64,000 nucleotides of DNA from Amycolatopsis acidiphila (GTDB taxonomy: Bacteria; Actinomycetota; Actinomycetes; Mycobacteriales; Pseudonocardiaceae), in contig NZ_CP090063.1 of assembly GCF_021391495.1 (NCBI RefSeq), positions 7,440,001 through 7,504,000 on the forward strand, given 5' to 3'. A program made the position numbers and the translations under genes. Below are positions 26,403 to 34,480 of this stretch, piece by piece (within the stretch, counting starts at the first letter, position 1; each line of letters starts with the position of its first letter). The notes beneath the pieces were generated by a model. That model saw only the letters and a program-made list of their open reading frames with translations. It did not search any database and was not told where the DNA came from.

Positions 26403-27589
26403 CGCCGGACCACCCCCTGCGCCGTTGGTAGGTGTACCCCTCGCGCCTCGAGTAGTGCTGTGAGCAGGGGACGCCGTTTGGTCCAGGCGCCGTTGGACCA
26501 GACCGGGACAACGCGGACGTCGCCGGTTTCCGTGCGGGTCAGGGTCGCCGCCTCGGCCAGCTGACGTGCGCCTCCTGTGCCGCGGCGCATGTGCAGTACG
26601 ACCTGAACCGCTGCGGCCAGTTGGCTGTGGAGTGCGGCGCGGGAGAGGCCACCGAGGGCGGCCAAGGCTTCGAGCCGGGCCGGGACCTCCGCCGGGGAGT
26701 TCGCGTGGAGGGTGCAGGCGCCTCCGTCGTGGCCGGTGTTCAACGCGTTCAGCAACTGGCAGACCTCGGCTCCACGCACCTCGCCGACCACGAGGCGGTC
26801 CGGGCGCATTCGCAGCGCTTGTCGGACCAGGTCCCGCAACGTGACCTCCCCGGCGCCCTCGACGTTCGGCGGGCGGGCGATGAGGCGGACGAACTGTGGG
26901 TGCGCGGGTTGCAGTTCACCGGCGTCCTCGACGCAGACGATGCGTTCGGCGGGGTCGACCGCGCCAAGCATCGCGGCCAGCAGCGTGCTCTTGCCGGCCC
27001 CGGTGCCTCCCGTGACGAGGAACGCGAGTCGTGCGGCGACGACGGCTTGGATCAGCCCGGCGCCCTCGGCGTCGAACGTGCCGAGTTCGCCGAGTGCGGT
27101 GAGGCCGTGCGCTGCCGGGCGGAGCACACGGAGCGAAATGCACGTGCCGTCGGCGGCGATCGGGGGCAGTACCGCATGCAGTCGCACCCGTCCGTGCGGA
27201 CCGGCGCCGGGCAGCCAGCCGTCCACATAGGGCTGTGCGTCGTCGAGCCGGCGACCCGCCGCGAGCGCCAGTCGCTGTGCGAGCCGGCGGACCGCCTCGT
27301 CGTCGGTGAAGCGGATGTCCGTGCGGCGCAAGCCTTTTGGGCCGTCGACCCAGACGTCGGCAGGACCGGCGACGAGGATGTCAGTGGTGTCGGGCTCCGC
27401 CAAGAGCGGCTCGAGTGGGCCCACGCCGGTGAACTCGTGACGCAGGGAGCGCAGCGCTTCGAGGACTTCGAGGTGGTCCACGGGACCGCCCGCCTCGGCT
27501 CGCACGGCGTCGGCAAGGGCGGCGGGGTCCGTGGCGGGACCGATGCCCGCCAGGCGGAGGCGGACTCGTTCCAGGAGTTCGGCGTTCAT
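26399..27589 (-). CDS. tadA: Tad secretion ATPase, TadA/CpaF type
   Basis: 396 residues; powers assembly or secretion of the Flp pilus. Walker A TGGTGAGKSTLLAA, Asp box ERIVCVEDAGELQ, Walker B RPDRLVVGEVRGAE and the His box TGHDGGACTLHANSP are all present. The frame runs upstream in low-complexity sequence; ATG 27589 (MNAELLERV) has GAGG at about -11 and its ATG overlaps the preceding stop (ATGA). Homologues are 380-420 residues, which supports this start. Confidence 0.93.
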   Translation of the reverse strand: MNAELLERVRLRLAGIGPATDPAALADAVRAEAGGPVDHLEVLEALRSLRHEFTGVGPLEPLLAEPDTTDILVAGPADVWVDGPKGLRRTDIRFTDDEAVRRLAQRLALAAGRRLDDAQPYVDGWLPGAGPHGRVRLHAVLPPIAADGTCISLRVLRPAAHGLTALGELGTFDAEGAGLIQAVVAARLAFLVTGGTGAGKSTLLAAMLGAVDPAERIVCVEDAGELQPAHPQFVRLIARPPNVEGAGEVTLRDLVRQALRMRPDRLVVGEVRGAEVCQLLNALNTGHDGGACTLHANSPAEVPARLEALAALGGLSRAALHSQLAAAVQVVLHMRRGTGGARQLAEAATLTRTETGDVRVVPVWSNGAWTKRRPLLTALLEARGVHLPTAQGVVRR

Positions 27590-28572
27590 GTGGCGGCCTC
27601 GGGAGTCGGGGGGTGGTGGCGTGGGGTGCTTTCGTTCCTGGTGGCGTGGAGGGTTGGCGCGGGTGGATCGGCTGCGAAGTGGTTGGTAGGCAAAGGAAGG
27701 GACGGTGGGGTGAGTGCGGTGGGCGCCTCGGCGAGTGACTCGTTGGGTGGCGGGTTGGTGGGGTGGGCGGCGGTGCGGGAGGGGGCGGAGGGCGGTGCAT
27801 CGGACGGCGACGCGTTCGAGGGTGGGGGGTTGAAGGCTGAGTGGTTGGAGGGTGACGCGGCGGAAAGTGGCGCGCAGGAAGGCGGGCGGTTCGAGGCTGA
27901 GTGGTCGGCGGGGGATGCAGCGGAGGGTGGCGCGTCCAAGGGCGACGCGGCGGAAGGTGACGTAGCGGAAGGCGGGCGGTTGGAAGGCAGGCAACTGGAG
28001 GGCGATGTAGCGCGGGGTGGCGCAGCGGAAGGCGATTCGGCGGCGGGGGATGCAGCGGGGAGTTGCGCCGTCGTGGATGAGGTGTGCGTGGACCGAGGCG
28101 GGCAGGTGGTGGGAGGAGTGGGCGCCACGGGAGGGGTGGGCGGAGGTGCCGCCGGACGAGTGGGCGGAGGCGCTGCGGAACGAGCAGGCAGGAATGCCGC
28201 AGGGCGGGTCGGCGGAAGTGCCGCGAGATGAGCAGGTAGAAGCGCCGCGGAACGAGTGGACGGGAATGCCGCGGGAGGAGCAGACAGAAGCGCCGCGGAA
28301 AGGGTGGGAGGAAGCGCCGCGGAATGAGTGGACAGGAGCGCCGCGGGATGAATCGGCGGAGGCGCCGCGAGACGGGTGGGCGGAAGCGCCGCGGGAAGGG
28401 TGGGCAGAAGCGCCTCGGGACGGGTGGGCAGAAGCGCCGCGGGAGCAGCGGGCAGGAGTGCCATGGGAGGAGCAGACAGAAGCGCCGCGGGAGGGGTGGG
28501 TGAGGGACGGAGAGGCGGGGCCGGTGGAGGCACGGGCTTGAGGGGCGCCCGTGTCAACGGAGGGGTGGTCAT
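27586..28572 (-). CDS. Pro/Ala-rich octapeptide-repeat protein inside the tad operon (unknown)
   Basis: 328 residues, no recognised family. Residues 28-155 are 16 exact-period octads of the pattern [PSL]AALLP[TS]R; residues about 170-265 are a second irregular repeat rich in Pro/Ser/Ala/Asn (for example NRPPSATSPSAASP). The end is His/Pro-rich. No signal peptide or membrane helix. Support for translation: the ATG overlaps the ssd stop as ATGA, and its own stop overlaps the tadA start as ATGA, so both junctions look coupled. Against it: extreme repetitiveness, many T-ending codons (CCT, CTT, CGT, GCT) unlike its neighbours, and long open frames on the other strand too. M. tuberculosis has no such gene here, as far as I recall. 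Confidence 0.55.
   Translation of the reverse strand: MTTPPLTRAPLKPVPPPAPPLRPSPTPPAALLSAPPMALLPAAPAALLPTRPEALLPTLPAALPPTRLAAPPPIHPAALLSTHSAALPPTLSAALLSAPPAAFPSTRSAALLPAHLAALPPTRPAAFLPARSAAPPPTRPAAPPPTPPVAPTPPTTCPPRSTHTSSTTAQLPAASPAAESPSAAPPRATSPSSCLPSNRPPSATSPSAASPLDAPPSAASPADHSASNRPPSCAPLSAASPSNHSAFNPPPSNASPSDAPPSAPSRTAAHPTNPPPNESLAEAPTALTPPSLPLPTNHFAADPPAPTLHATRNESTPRHHPPTPEAAT
28108..28491. repeat. 24-bp tandem repeat array (16 units)
   Basis: Sixteen consecutive 24-bp units with no register slip. A typical unit on the minus strand reads GCGGCGCTTCTGCCCACC plus six bases. Units differ at several positions, so the array is not brand new. It codes for the octapeptide repeats of the 27586-28572 frame. 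Confidence 0.92.
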
Positions 28573-29645
28573 GCGGCCGCCTCGGTCAGGTGGGTGCTCG
28601 CGCGGAGTTCGGCGAGGACCGTTCGGGCGGCGGTGATCAGGGGGCCGCGGGGGCGGGGGGCGAACTCGCCGTTTTCGATGTGTCTGTCCAGGTGGCGCTC
28701 CGGGGCCATCGACGTCAGGAGCGGGACCCGGGCCGCTACGGCGGCGTCTTCCGGGGCGAGGTCGCATGGGGCGGGGCCCCGGACAACGAGCTTCGCCCTG
28801 TCGGCGCGGTCGAACAGGCCCTTCACGACGCGGCGGACGGAGGCACAGGCCCGTAGCTCGGCGGGCATGACCACCACGATGAGATCCGCGCGCGCCACGA
28901 TGGGGCGGGTGCGGGCGTCGACGTGCCGGGGCAGGTCGCAGACGACGACCTTGCCCGCACGACGACCGGCGTCCACAACGGACGCAAGGGCATCGGCTGT
29001 GGGGCCGTCGCCGTCACGGTCGCATGAGACGAAGGGCAAGCGGCCGCGGGGATGGGCGTGTTCGGGCAACGCGTCGCGCAGGGCTTTCATCGAGATGCGA
29101 CCGCCATCCAGTTGCAGGCTCGGCCAGCGCGCGCCGTCGGTGGATTCCGCGCCCAGCAACAGGTCCAGCCCACCGCCCAGCGGGTCGCAGTCGACCAGGA
29201 GTGCGCCGTCCTCGCCTGCGGCCAACCCCAGCGCCGCGGCGAACACCGAGGCACCGGCACCGCCACGACCACCGATCACCCCGATGACGCAGCCGCCGGG
29301 CACGATGGGGCCTTCGGCGATGTCAGCGAGGGCACCGATGAGCGCCGACTCCGCGTCCGGAAGGGACAGCACCTGCCGCACCCCCGCGGCGAAGGCGCGC
29401 TCCCAGGTCGACGGCGTCGGCGTGCCCTTCGTGACCATGAGGACGTCCCGGCGGAGCGGCAGTTCGACCGCGCCTTCGATGACCTCCTCGTCGATCAGCA
29501 CCAGCGGCGCACGCGCCCAGGAACGCCCGGCCGAGACCAGGTCCGGGGCGCGTTCGACCTCGCACCCCACGGCTGCGGCGAGCCGCAGGATCTCGTCCAG
29601 CAGCGTCTCGTCGGACATGATCACGAGCGGGCGTTCGTCGGTCAT
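28569..29645 (-). CDS. ssd: Septum-site-determining protein Ssd (CpaE/MinD-like)
   Basis: 358 residues. A receiver-like N-terminal region (LVIMSDETLLDEILRLAAAVG) is followed by a MinD/ParA-like ATPase fold with GVIGGRGGAGASVFAAALG as a deviant Walker A lacking the invariant Lys, then LLVDCDPLGGGLDLLLG. This is the actinobacterial Ssd/CpaE pattern; in M. tuberculosis Ssd affects septation, and CpaE proteins localise Tad pili in other phyla. Start at ATG 29645 with GGGGTTGAG upstream; the frame is open further but unsupported. First gene of the tad operon, coupled to the repeat ORF. Confidence 0.9.
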   Translation of the reverse strand: MTDERPLVIMSDETLLDEILRLAAAVGCEVERAPDLVSAGRSWARAPLVLIDEEVIEGAVELPLRRDVLMVTKGTPTPSTWERAFAAGVRQVLSLPDAESALIGALADIAEGPIVPGGCVIGVIGGRGGAGASVFAAALGLAAGEDGALLVDCDPLGGGLDLLLGAESTDGARWPSLQLDGGRISMKALRDALPEHAHPRGRLPFVSCDRDGDGPTADALASVVDAGRRAGKVVVCDLPRHVDARTRPIVARADLIVVVMPAELRACASVRRVVKGLFDRADRAKLVVRGPAPCDLAPEDAAVAARVPLLTSMAPERHLDRHIENGEFAPRPRGPLITAARTVLAELRASTHLTEAAA

Positions 29646-29738
29646 CTCAACCCCCGGAAACGGTTGGCAGGAGGAATTTCGGGCTGCACCAACCGTCGCG
29701 TGGGCGCCTCGGGGCGGACAAGAAGGAGTTGCCGGAGC

Positions 29739-29765
29739 TGTGGACAACTGGGGTGTTGTGGACAA
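29739..29765. promoter_or_regulatory. Direct repeat TGTGGACAACTG (DnaA-box-like) upstream of ssd
   Basis: TGTGGACAACTG occurs twice with 18 bp between starts. TGTGGACAA is the complement of TTGTCCACA, the high-GC actinobacterial DnaA box. The pair lies about 95-120 bp upstream of the ssd start, between ssd and the 6C RNA. Confidence 0.45.
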
Positions 29766-29807
29766 CTGCAACTCGCAGCCGCAGACAATTCCGCGGGCAA
29801 GGAGGCC

Positions 29808-29905
29808 GGGAAAGGAGGCGACCCCCGCCAGGGGGAGGGACGGGGGCCGCCAGCGGTTCAGCCCCGGGGGGTCGGGCTGAACCAGGCCGGTGAGAACCGG
29901 ACGAC
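29808..29905 (-). ncRNA. 6C small RNA
   Basis: On the minus strand, hairpin 1 has arms GGTTCAGCCC/GGGCTGAACC and loop GACCCCCCG with exactly six C; hairpin 2 has arms GCGGCCCCCG/CGGGGGTCGC (one G-U) and a C-rich loop TCCCTCCCCCTGG. Two hairpins with C-runs in their loops define the 6C RNA family. A -10-like TAGAGT lies at about 29917-29912. Its place between the ssd and HAD-phosphatase genes matches, from memory, B11/ncRv13660c in M. tuberculosis and scr3559 in Streptomyces. In mycobacteria this RNA pairs through its C-loops with G-rich mRNA sites. The ends are estimated. Confidence 0.87.
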
Positions 29906-30070
29906 CTCACTCTAACGCCGTGATCGGCGGTTCCACCCGGCTTCGGCCACCCACAATTCGATAACGTCACCAGCAATCGTTTTCCAAGAGCGGTAACGAA
30001 TTTTCCCGCGCCGCGGCGCGCGTGTGGTCGCCTGGCGGGCCCGCGGGCCGGAAGCTTCTATCCTGAGCAG

Positions 30071-30901
30071 GTGGCAGAACCGATCAGCTCACCGGCGAGC
30101 GCAGCGCGCGTCGCGGCCTTCTTCGATCTCGACAAGACGATCATCGCGTCGTCCAGTGCGCTCGCGTTCAGCAAACCGCTGCTGCGCCAGGGCCTGATCA
30201 GCAGGCGGGCGGCGCTCAAGAGCGCCTACGCCCAGCTCGTCTTCTCCCTCTCCGGCGCCGACGAGGACCGCACCGAGCGGATGCGCGCCGAGATCTCCGC
30301 GCTCTGCACGGGCTGGGACGTCGCCCAGGTCCGCGCGATCGTCAACGAGACCCTGCACGACATCGTCGACCCGCTCGTCTACGCCGAGGCGGCCGAGCTG
30401 ATCGCCTCGCACAAGGCGCAGGGCCACGACGTCGTCGTGCTGTCGGCCGCGGGCGAGGAGGTCGTCACGCCGATCGCGGCGATGCTCGGCGCCACCCGCA
30501 GCGTCGCCACGCGGATGGAGGTTGTGGACGGGCGTTATTCCGGGCAAGTGGATTTCTATTGCTACGGCGAGCAGAAGGCCGTCGCCGCCAAGCAGCTGGC
30601 CGCCGACCACGGCTACGACCTCGCGAGCTGCTTCGCCTACACCGACTCGAGCACCGACATACCGATGCTCGAGGTCGTCGGAAACCCCTTCGCGGTCAAC
30701 CCGGACCGGGCGCTGCGCCGGCTCGCCGTCGAGCGGCAGTGGCCGGTTCTGATCTTCAGCAACCCCGTTTCACTGCGCAGCCGCATCCCCGCTCCCTCCC
30801 CCACGGCTCTCGCCGTCGGCGTCGGCATCGGCGCGATGGCCGCAGCAGGCGTGACCTGGTACGGACTGGCCCGGCGCAAGCGCGGTGACCAGCAAGCGTA
30901 G
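30071..30901 (+). CDS. HAD-IB family phosphatase (SerB-like) with C-terminal membrane helix
   Basis: 276 residues. The HAD nucleophile motif is AFFDLDKTI near residue 17; motif II is VVLSAAG and motif III/IV are GEQKAVAAKQLA and CFAYTDSSTDIPMLEVVG. The C-terminal stretch ALAVGVGIGAMAAAGVTWYGLA is a membrane helix followed by RRKRG. The substrate is not identifiable; relatives are annotated as phosphoserine phosphatase-like, which the membrane tail makes doubtful. GTG 30071 follows a -10-like TATCCT by only 6 nt, suggesting a leaderless mRNA. It is flanked by two small RNAs (6C and Ms1-like). Confidence 0.88.
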   Translation: MAEPISSPASAARVAAFFDLDKTIIASSSALAFSKPLLRQGLISRRAALKSAYAQLVFSLSGADEDRTERMRAEISALCTGWDVAQVRAIVNETLHDIVDPLVYAEAAELIASHKAQGHDVVVLSAAGEEVVTPIAAMLGATRSVATRMEVVDGRYSGQVDFYCYGEQKAVAAKQLAADHGYDLASCFAYTDSSTDIPMLEVVGNPFAVNPDRALRRLAVERQWPVLIFSNPVSLRSRIPAPSPTALAVGVGIGAMAAAGVTWYGLARRKRGDQQA

Positions 30902-30961
30902 TCGCTCAACGTGGCCTCATCACCGGATCGAGTCTCTGTACCGGTGCACCCGATAGACCCC

Positions 30962-30991
30962 TTGAAGTGACGGCGGTCACTGGGCTACAAA
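30962..30991 (+). promoter_or_regulatory. Sigma-A-type promoter of the Ms1-like RNA
   Basis: -35 TTGAAG (30962-30967), 18-bp spacer, -10 TACAAA (30986-30991). The start of transcription is expected at about 30996-30999. Confidence 0.7.
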
Positions 30992-30997
30992 GTGAGT

Positions 30998-31236
30998 GCG
31001 GACATCTTGTCGGCCAGGGAACGGGACGAGGATAAGCCCCGATCCACCCCGAGAGATCTCCGTGCGCGGACCTCCAGGCACCCACGCGCAGCGAGCCGCG
31101 GGAGGCTTGTCGTCAAGGGACTGCGTACCGGGACGCCGGACGCCGAGTCCAGGTAGGTACGACACGAGTTGCACGCTTGGTCACCTGAGCGGTCCGCGCG
31201 GGCGGGCGCCGCCGGTTCTTGCCGGCGGCGCCCGCG
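30998..31236 (+). ncRNA. Ms1-like (MTS2823-like) small RNA
   Basis: A roughly 240-nt non-coding segment with its own promoter and a strong terminator hairpin (14 bp, 31202-31215 with 31222-31235, loop TTCTTG). The 5' end GCGGAC (from 30998) can pair with GTCCGC (31192-31197) just before the terminator, giving a closed rod like 6S-type and Ms1 RNAs. There is no protein-like frame. Position directly downstream of the HAD-phosphatase gene matches, from memory, Ms1/MTS2823 between Rv3661 and Rv3662c, an abundant stationary-phase RNA that binds core RNA polymerase in mycobacteria. The assignment rests on position and architecture, not on a sequence match I could test. Confidence 0.72.
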
Positions 31237-31250
31237 CACGTTCGGGGGGT

Positions 31251-31310
31251 GGTTCCCCGATGCAGTCGTTCCGACGCCGCCGCACCGCACGAACGCCGCG
31301 TCGGGGAACC
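31251..31310. other. Long inverted repeat upstream of nagZ
   Basis: GGTTCCCCGA (31251-31260) and TCGGGGAACC (31301-31310) are perfect 10-bp arms; inside them CGTTC/GAACG can extend the structure. A second small dyad CGACC-AAT-GGTCG follows near 31321-31333. Could be a leader structure or operator for the nagZ operon. Confidence 0.5.
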
Positions 31311-31426
31311 CGCGCGAATCCGACCAATGGTCGTTGACCTGCCTCCTGGCGAGTGAGTAGCTTCCCGATACCGACTGCTTCCGGTGGAAATATTTCCTCC
31401 GCGGCCGGTGCTGGAGGGAGGCGTTC

Positions 31427-33235
31427 GTGATCCGGAGGAACCATGCGCTCGCCGCGTCCGTTGCCGGACTGCTCGTCGTGACCGGACTGAGCGCCGCCGG
31501 AGCGGCGAACGCGCAACCGGCGATTCCGGGTGCGAACCGACAGGCCGTCGCCTGGGCAGCCCAGGCCCTGCGCGGCATGAGCCTCGAGGAGAAGGTCGGC
31601 CAGCTGTTCGTCGCCGACGTCTGGGGCAAGGCCGCGGACCAGGCCGACCCGGGCAACCGGACCAAGTACGGAGTGGACACGCCGGCCGAGGTCGTCGAGC
31701 GCTACCACCCCGGCGGCGTCATCTACTTCAACAACGCGGGCACGGACAACGTCGATGACCCGGCTCAGGTCGCGAAGCTGTCGAACGGCCTGCAGCGGGC
31801 CGCGCTCGGCTCGGGCGCGCACCTGCCGCTGATCGTGTCGACCGACCAGGAGGGCGGGCGGGTCACCCGGATCTCCGCGCCCGCGACCGAGTACCCGGCG
31901 AGCATGGCCGTCGGCGCCGGGCGCAGCGCCGAGGACGCGCGGCAGCTCGCCACGATCAACGCCGGCGAGCTGCGGGCGATGGGCATCAACCAGGACTTCG
32001 CCCCGGACGCCGACGTCAACTCCAACCCGCTCAACCCGATCATCGGCTCGCGCTCGTTCTCCGCCGATCCCGCGTTGACCAGCCGGCTGGTCGCCGCCGA
32101 GGTGGACGGCTACCAGAACTCGGGGCCTGCGACGGAGACGGTCTCCTCCGCGGCCAAGCACTTCCCCGGCCACGGTGACGCCGCGACGGACAGCCACACC
32201 GGGCTGCCGGTGATCAGCCGGACCGAACAGCAGTGGCGCGCGATCGACCTGCCGCCGTTCCAGGCCGCGATCAAGGCCGGGATCGACGTGATCATGACCG
32301 CGCACATCACCGTGCCCAGCCTCGACCCCTCCGGCGAGCCGGCCACCCTGTCGAAGTCGATCATGACCGGCATCCTGCGCCACGAGCTCGGCTACAACGG
32401 CGTCGTCGTCACCGACTCGCTGCAGATGGCGGGCGTGCGGCAGCTGCATCCGGACTCGGAGATCCCCGTGCTCGCACTCGAAGCGGGCGTGGACCAGATG
32501 CTCATGCCGCCGGACCTCGGGGTCGCGATCGACGGCGTCCTCGACGCGGTGAAGAGCGGCCGCCTGACCGAACAACGCATCGACCAGAGCGTGCTGCGCA
32601 TCCTCGAGCTGAAGTTCAAGCGGGGCATCCTGGCCCGGCCGCTGGTCAACGAGCAGGCGGTGCGGCGAACGGTCGGGACACCCGCACATCTGGACCTGAT
32701 CCAGCAGCTGACCGACCGCACGACGACGGTCCTGCGCAACGACGCAGGCCTGCTGCCGCTGAAGAACCCCGGCAAGATCCTGGTGACGGGCTGGGACAAC
32801 CCGGCCTATCCCGGCTATCCGGCCGAACCAGTGGCCACGCTCGCGAAACAGCTCGGCGGGACGGCGGTGTCCACCGGCGCGAGCCCGACGGCGGCGCAGA
32901 TCAGCAGTGCGGTGAGCTCGGCGCAGCAGGCAGGCACGGTCGTCGTGCTGACGAACGGGCTGCGGACGTCCACCGCCCAGCAGGATCTGGTGAACGGCCT
33001 CCTCGCGACGGGTAAGCCGGTCGTGGCGGTCACCATCCAAGAGCCCTATGACCCGGGGTACGCGGACGTCCCGACGTGGGTCGCGACGTACGACTGGCGG
33101 GACGTGACGATGAAATCCCTCGCGAAGGTCCTGCTCGGGCAGATCTCGCCGCAGGGCAAGCTGCCGGTGTCGATCCCCGCGGGCGACGACACGAACAAGA
33201 TCCGCTACCCCTTCGGCACGGGACTGACCTGGTGA
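31427..33235 (+). CDS. nagZ: Exported beta-N-acetylglucosaminidase (GH3, NagZ type)
   Basis: 602 residues. Removes non-reducing GlcNAc from peptidoglycan fragments. The signal peptide (IRRNHALAASVAGLLVVTGLSAAGAANA) shows it is secreted. The GH3 domain carries the NagZ signature KHFPGHGDAATDSHTGLP with the Asp-His general acid dyad. A C-terminal GH3_C-type domain (about residues 400-602) makes it two-domain, like Bacillus subtilis NagZ and unlike the short cytoplasmic Gram-negative enzyme. GTG 31427 has GGAGGG upstream. Its stop overlaps the namZ start (GTGA). First gene of a MurNAc-recovery operon. Confidence 0.93.
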   Translation: MIRRNHALAASVAGLLVVTGLSAAGAANAQPAIPGANRQAVAWAAQALRGMSLEEKVGQLFVADVWGKAADQADPGNRTKYGVDTPAEVVERYHPGGVIYFNNAGTDNVDDPAQVAKLSNGLQRAALGSGAHLPLIVSTDQEGGRVTRISAPATEYPASMAVGAGRSAEDARQLATINAGELRAMGINQDFAPDADVNSNPLNPIIGSRSFSADPALTSRLVAAEVDGYQNSGPATETVSSAAKHFPGHGDAATDSHTGLPVISRTEQQWRAIDLPPFQAAIKAGIDVIMTAHITVPSLDPSGEPATLSKSIMTGILRHELGYNGVVVTDSLQMAGVRQLHPDSEIPVLALEAGVDQMLMPPDLGVAIDGVLDAVKSGRLTEQRIDQSVLRILELKFKRGILARPLVNEQAVRRTVGTPAHLDLIQQLTDRTTTVLRNDAGLLPLKNPGKILVTGWDNPAYPGYPAEPVATLAKQLGGTAVSTGASPTAAQISSAVSSAQQAGTVVVLTNGLRTSTAQQDLVNGLLATGKPVVAVTIQEPYDPGYADVPTWVATYDWRDVTMKSLAKVLLGQISPQGKLPVSIPAGDDTNKIRYPFGTGLTW

Positions 33236-34473
33236 GCGTCAACCGTCGCGGCTTCCTCGCGGCCGGCGCGCTCGCGACCCCGCTGCTCGCCGGCGGCTCC
33301 GGAATCGCCCAGGCCACAACGCAAGGCGTCGTCGTCCCCGCAGCCGACCAGCTGGCCGCGCAGGGCTGGCGCAAGCTCGCCGGGCGCAAGGTCGGCGTGC
33401 TGTCGAACCCCACCGGGGTGCTCGCGAACCTCGACCACATCGTCGACTCGATGGTCGCCGCGGGCGTGAAACCCGTCGCGGCCTTCGGGCCGGAGCACGG
33501 TTTTCGCGGCAGCGCGCAGGCCGGTGGGTCCGAAGGGGACTACACCGATCCCCGGACCGGAATTCCGGTCTACGACGCCTACGGCGCCACCACCGACAGT
33601 CTCGCCGGGATGCTCACCAAGGCCGGAGTGGACACGGTCGTCTTCGACATCGCCGACGTCGGAGCACGGTTCTACACCTACATCTGGTCGCTCTACACGG
33701 CGATGGCCGCGACGGCGAAGGTCGGTGCGTCCTTCGTCGTGCTCGACCGGCCCAACCCGGTCGGCGGCAGGGCCTTCGGCCCGATGCTCGACCCCGCCTA
33801 CGCGTCCGGCGTCGGGCTGAAGCCGATCGTCCAGCAGCACGGCATGACCGTCGGCGAGCTCGCCCGGTTCTTCGCCGGGGAGTTCCTCGCGCCCACCCAG
33901 CTCGACCTCGACATCGTGCAGGTCCGTGGCTGGCGGCGGGACATGTTCTTCGCGCAGACCGGCCTGAAGTGGACGCCCCCGAGTCCGAACATGCCGACGC
34001 CGGACACGGCGCTGGTCTATCCCGGGTTGTGCCTGTTCGAAGGCACGGTGTTCGCCGAAGGCCGCGGCACGACCCGTCCGTTCGAGATCATCGGCGCACC
34101 GGGCGCGGACTGGCGCTGGCGGGAAGCGCTTTCAGCGCTCGCACTGGCGGGCGTCGAGTTCCGCGAGACCTACTTCGTGCCGACGTTCAGCAAGTTCGTC
34201 AACCAGACCTGCGGGGGCGTCGAGCTCACCGTCACCGACTCGAACTCCTTCGACGCGATCCGCACGGCGGTGGCGATGCTGGTGACCGCCAAGCGCCTGC
34301 ACCCCGACCTGTTCGCGTGGCGGCCCGATCTCGCGATCGACAAGCTGTCCGGGTCCGACCGGCTGCGCAAGATGGTCGACGCGGGCGCGGGCGTGGACGA
34401 AATCGTCGGATCGTGGCAAGCCGAACTGGCGGGTTTCGCCGCCCGCCGCCGCCCGTACTTGCTCTACTGGTGA
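33232..34473 (+). CDS. namZ: Exo-beta-N-acetylmuramidase NamZ (DUF1343, GH171)
   Basis: 413 residues of the DUF1343 family, shown in B. subtilis (YbbC/NamZ) to release MurNAc from the non-reducing end of peptidoglycan. The N-terminus NRRGFLAAGALATPLLAGGSG is a twin-arginine signal. Conserved family blocks: VGVLSNPTGV, FGPEHGFRG, VFDIADVGARFYTY, VLDRPNPVGG, and FEGTVFAEGRGTTRPFE. GTG 33232 shares GTGA with the nagZ stop. Together with NagZ this gives alternating exo-removal of GlcNAc and MurNAc from glycan chains. Confidence 0.93.
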   Translation: MSVNRRGFLAAGALATPLLAGGSGIAQATTQGVVVPAADQLAAQGWRKLAGRKVGVLSNPTGVLANLDHIVDSMVAAGVKPVAAFGPEHGFRGSAQAGGSEGDYTDPRTGIPVYDAYGATTDSLAGMLTKAGVDTVVFDIADVGARFYTYIWSLYTAMAATAKVGASFVVLDRPNPVGGRAFGPMLDPAYASGVGLKPIVQQHGMTVGELARFFAGEFLAPTQLDLDIVQVRGWRRDMFFAQTGLKWTPPSPNMPTPDTALVYPGLCLFEGTVFAEGRGTTRPFEIIGAPGADWRWREALSALALAGVEFRETYFVPTFSKFVNQTCGGVELTVTDSNSFDAIRTAVAMLVTAKRLHPDLFAWRPDLAIDKLSGSDRLRKMVDAGAGVDEIVGSWQAELAGFAARRRPYLLYW

Positions 34474-34480
34474 GGTCGTC

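Noticed and set aside
26591..28231. Plus-strand frame running through tadA antisense and the 24-bp repeat region
   Set aside because: It crosses tadA in antisense, has no ribosome site, and lacks the junction overlaps that support the minus-strand repeat ORF.
28108..28491. 24-bp array as a CRISPR
   Set aside because: Units are directly adjacent with no spacers, and they are in frame within an open reading frame.
29855..29883. Hairpin as a simple terminator for a plus-strand gene
   Set aside because: There is no plus-strand gene upstream to terminate; the six-C loop and the second C-rich hairpin on the minus strand fit 6C RNA better.
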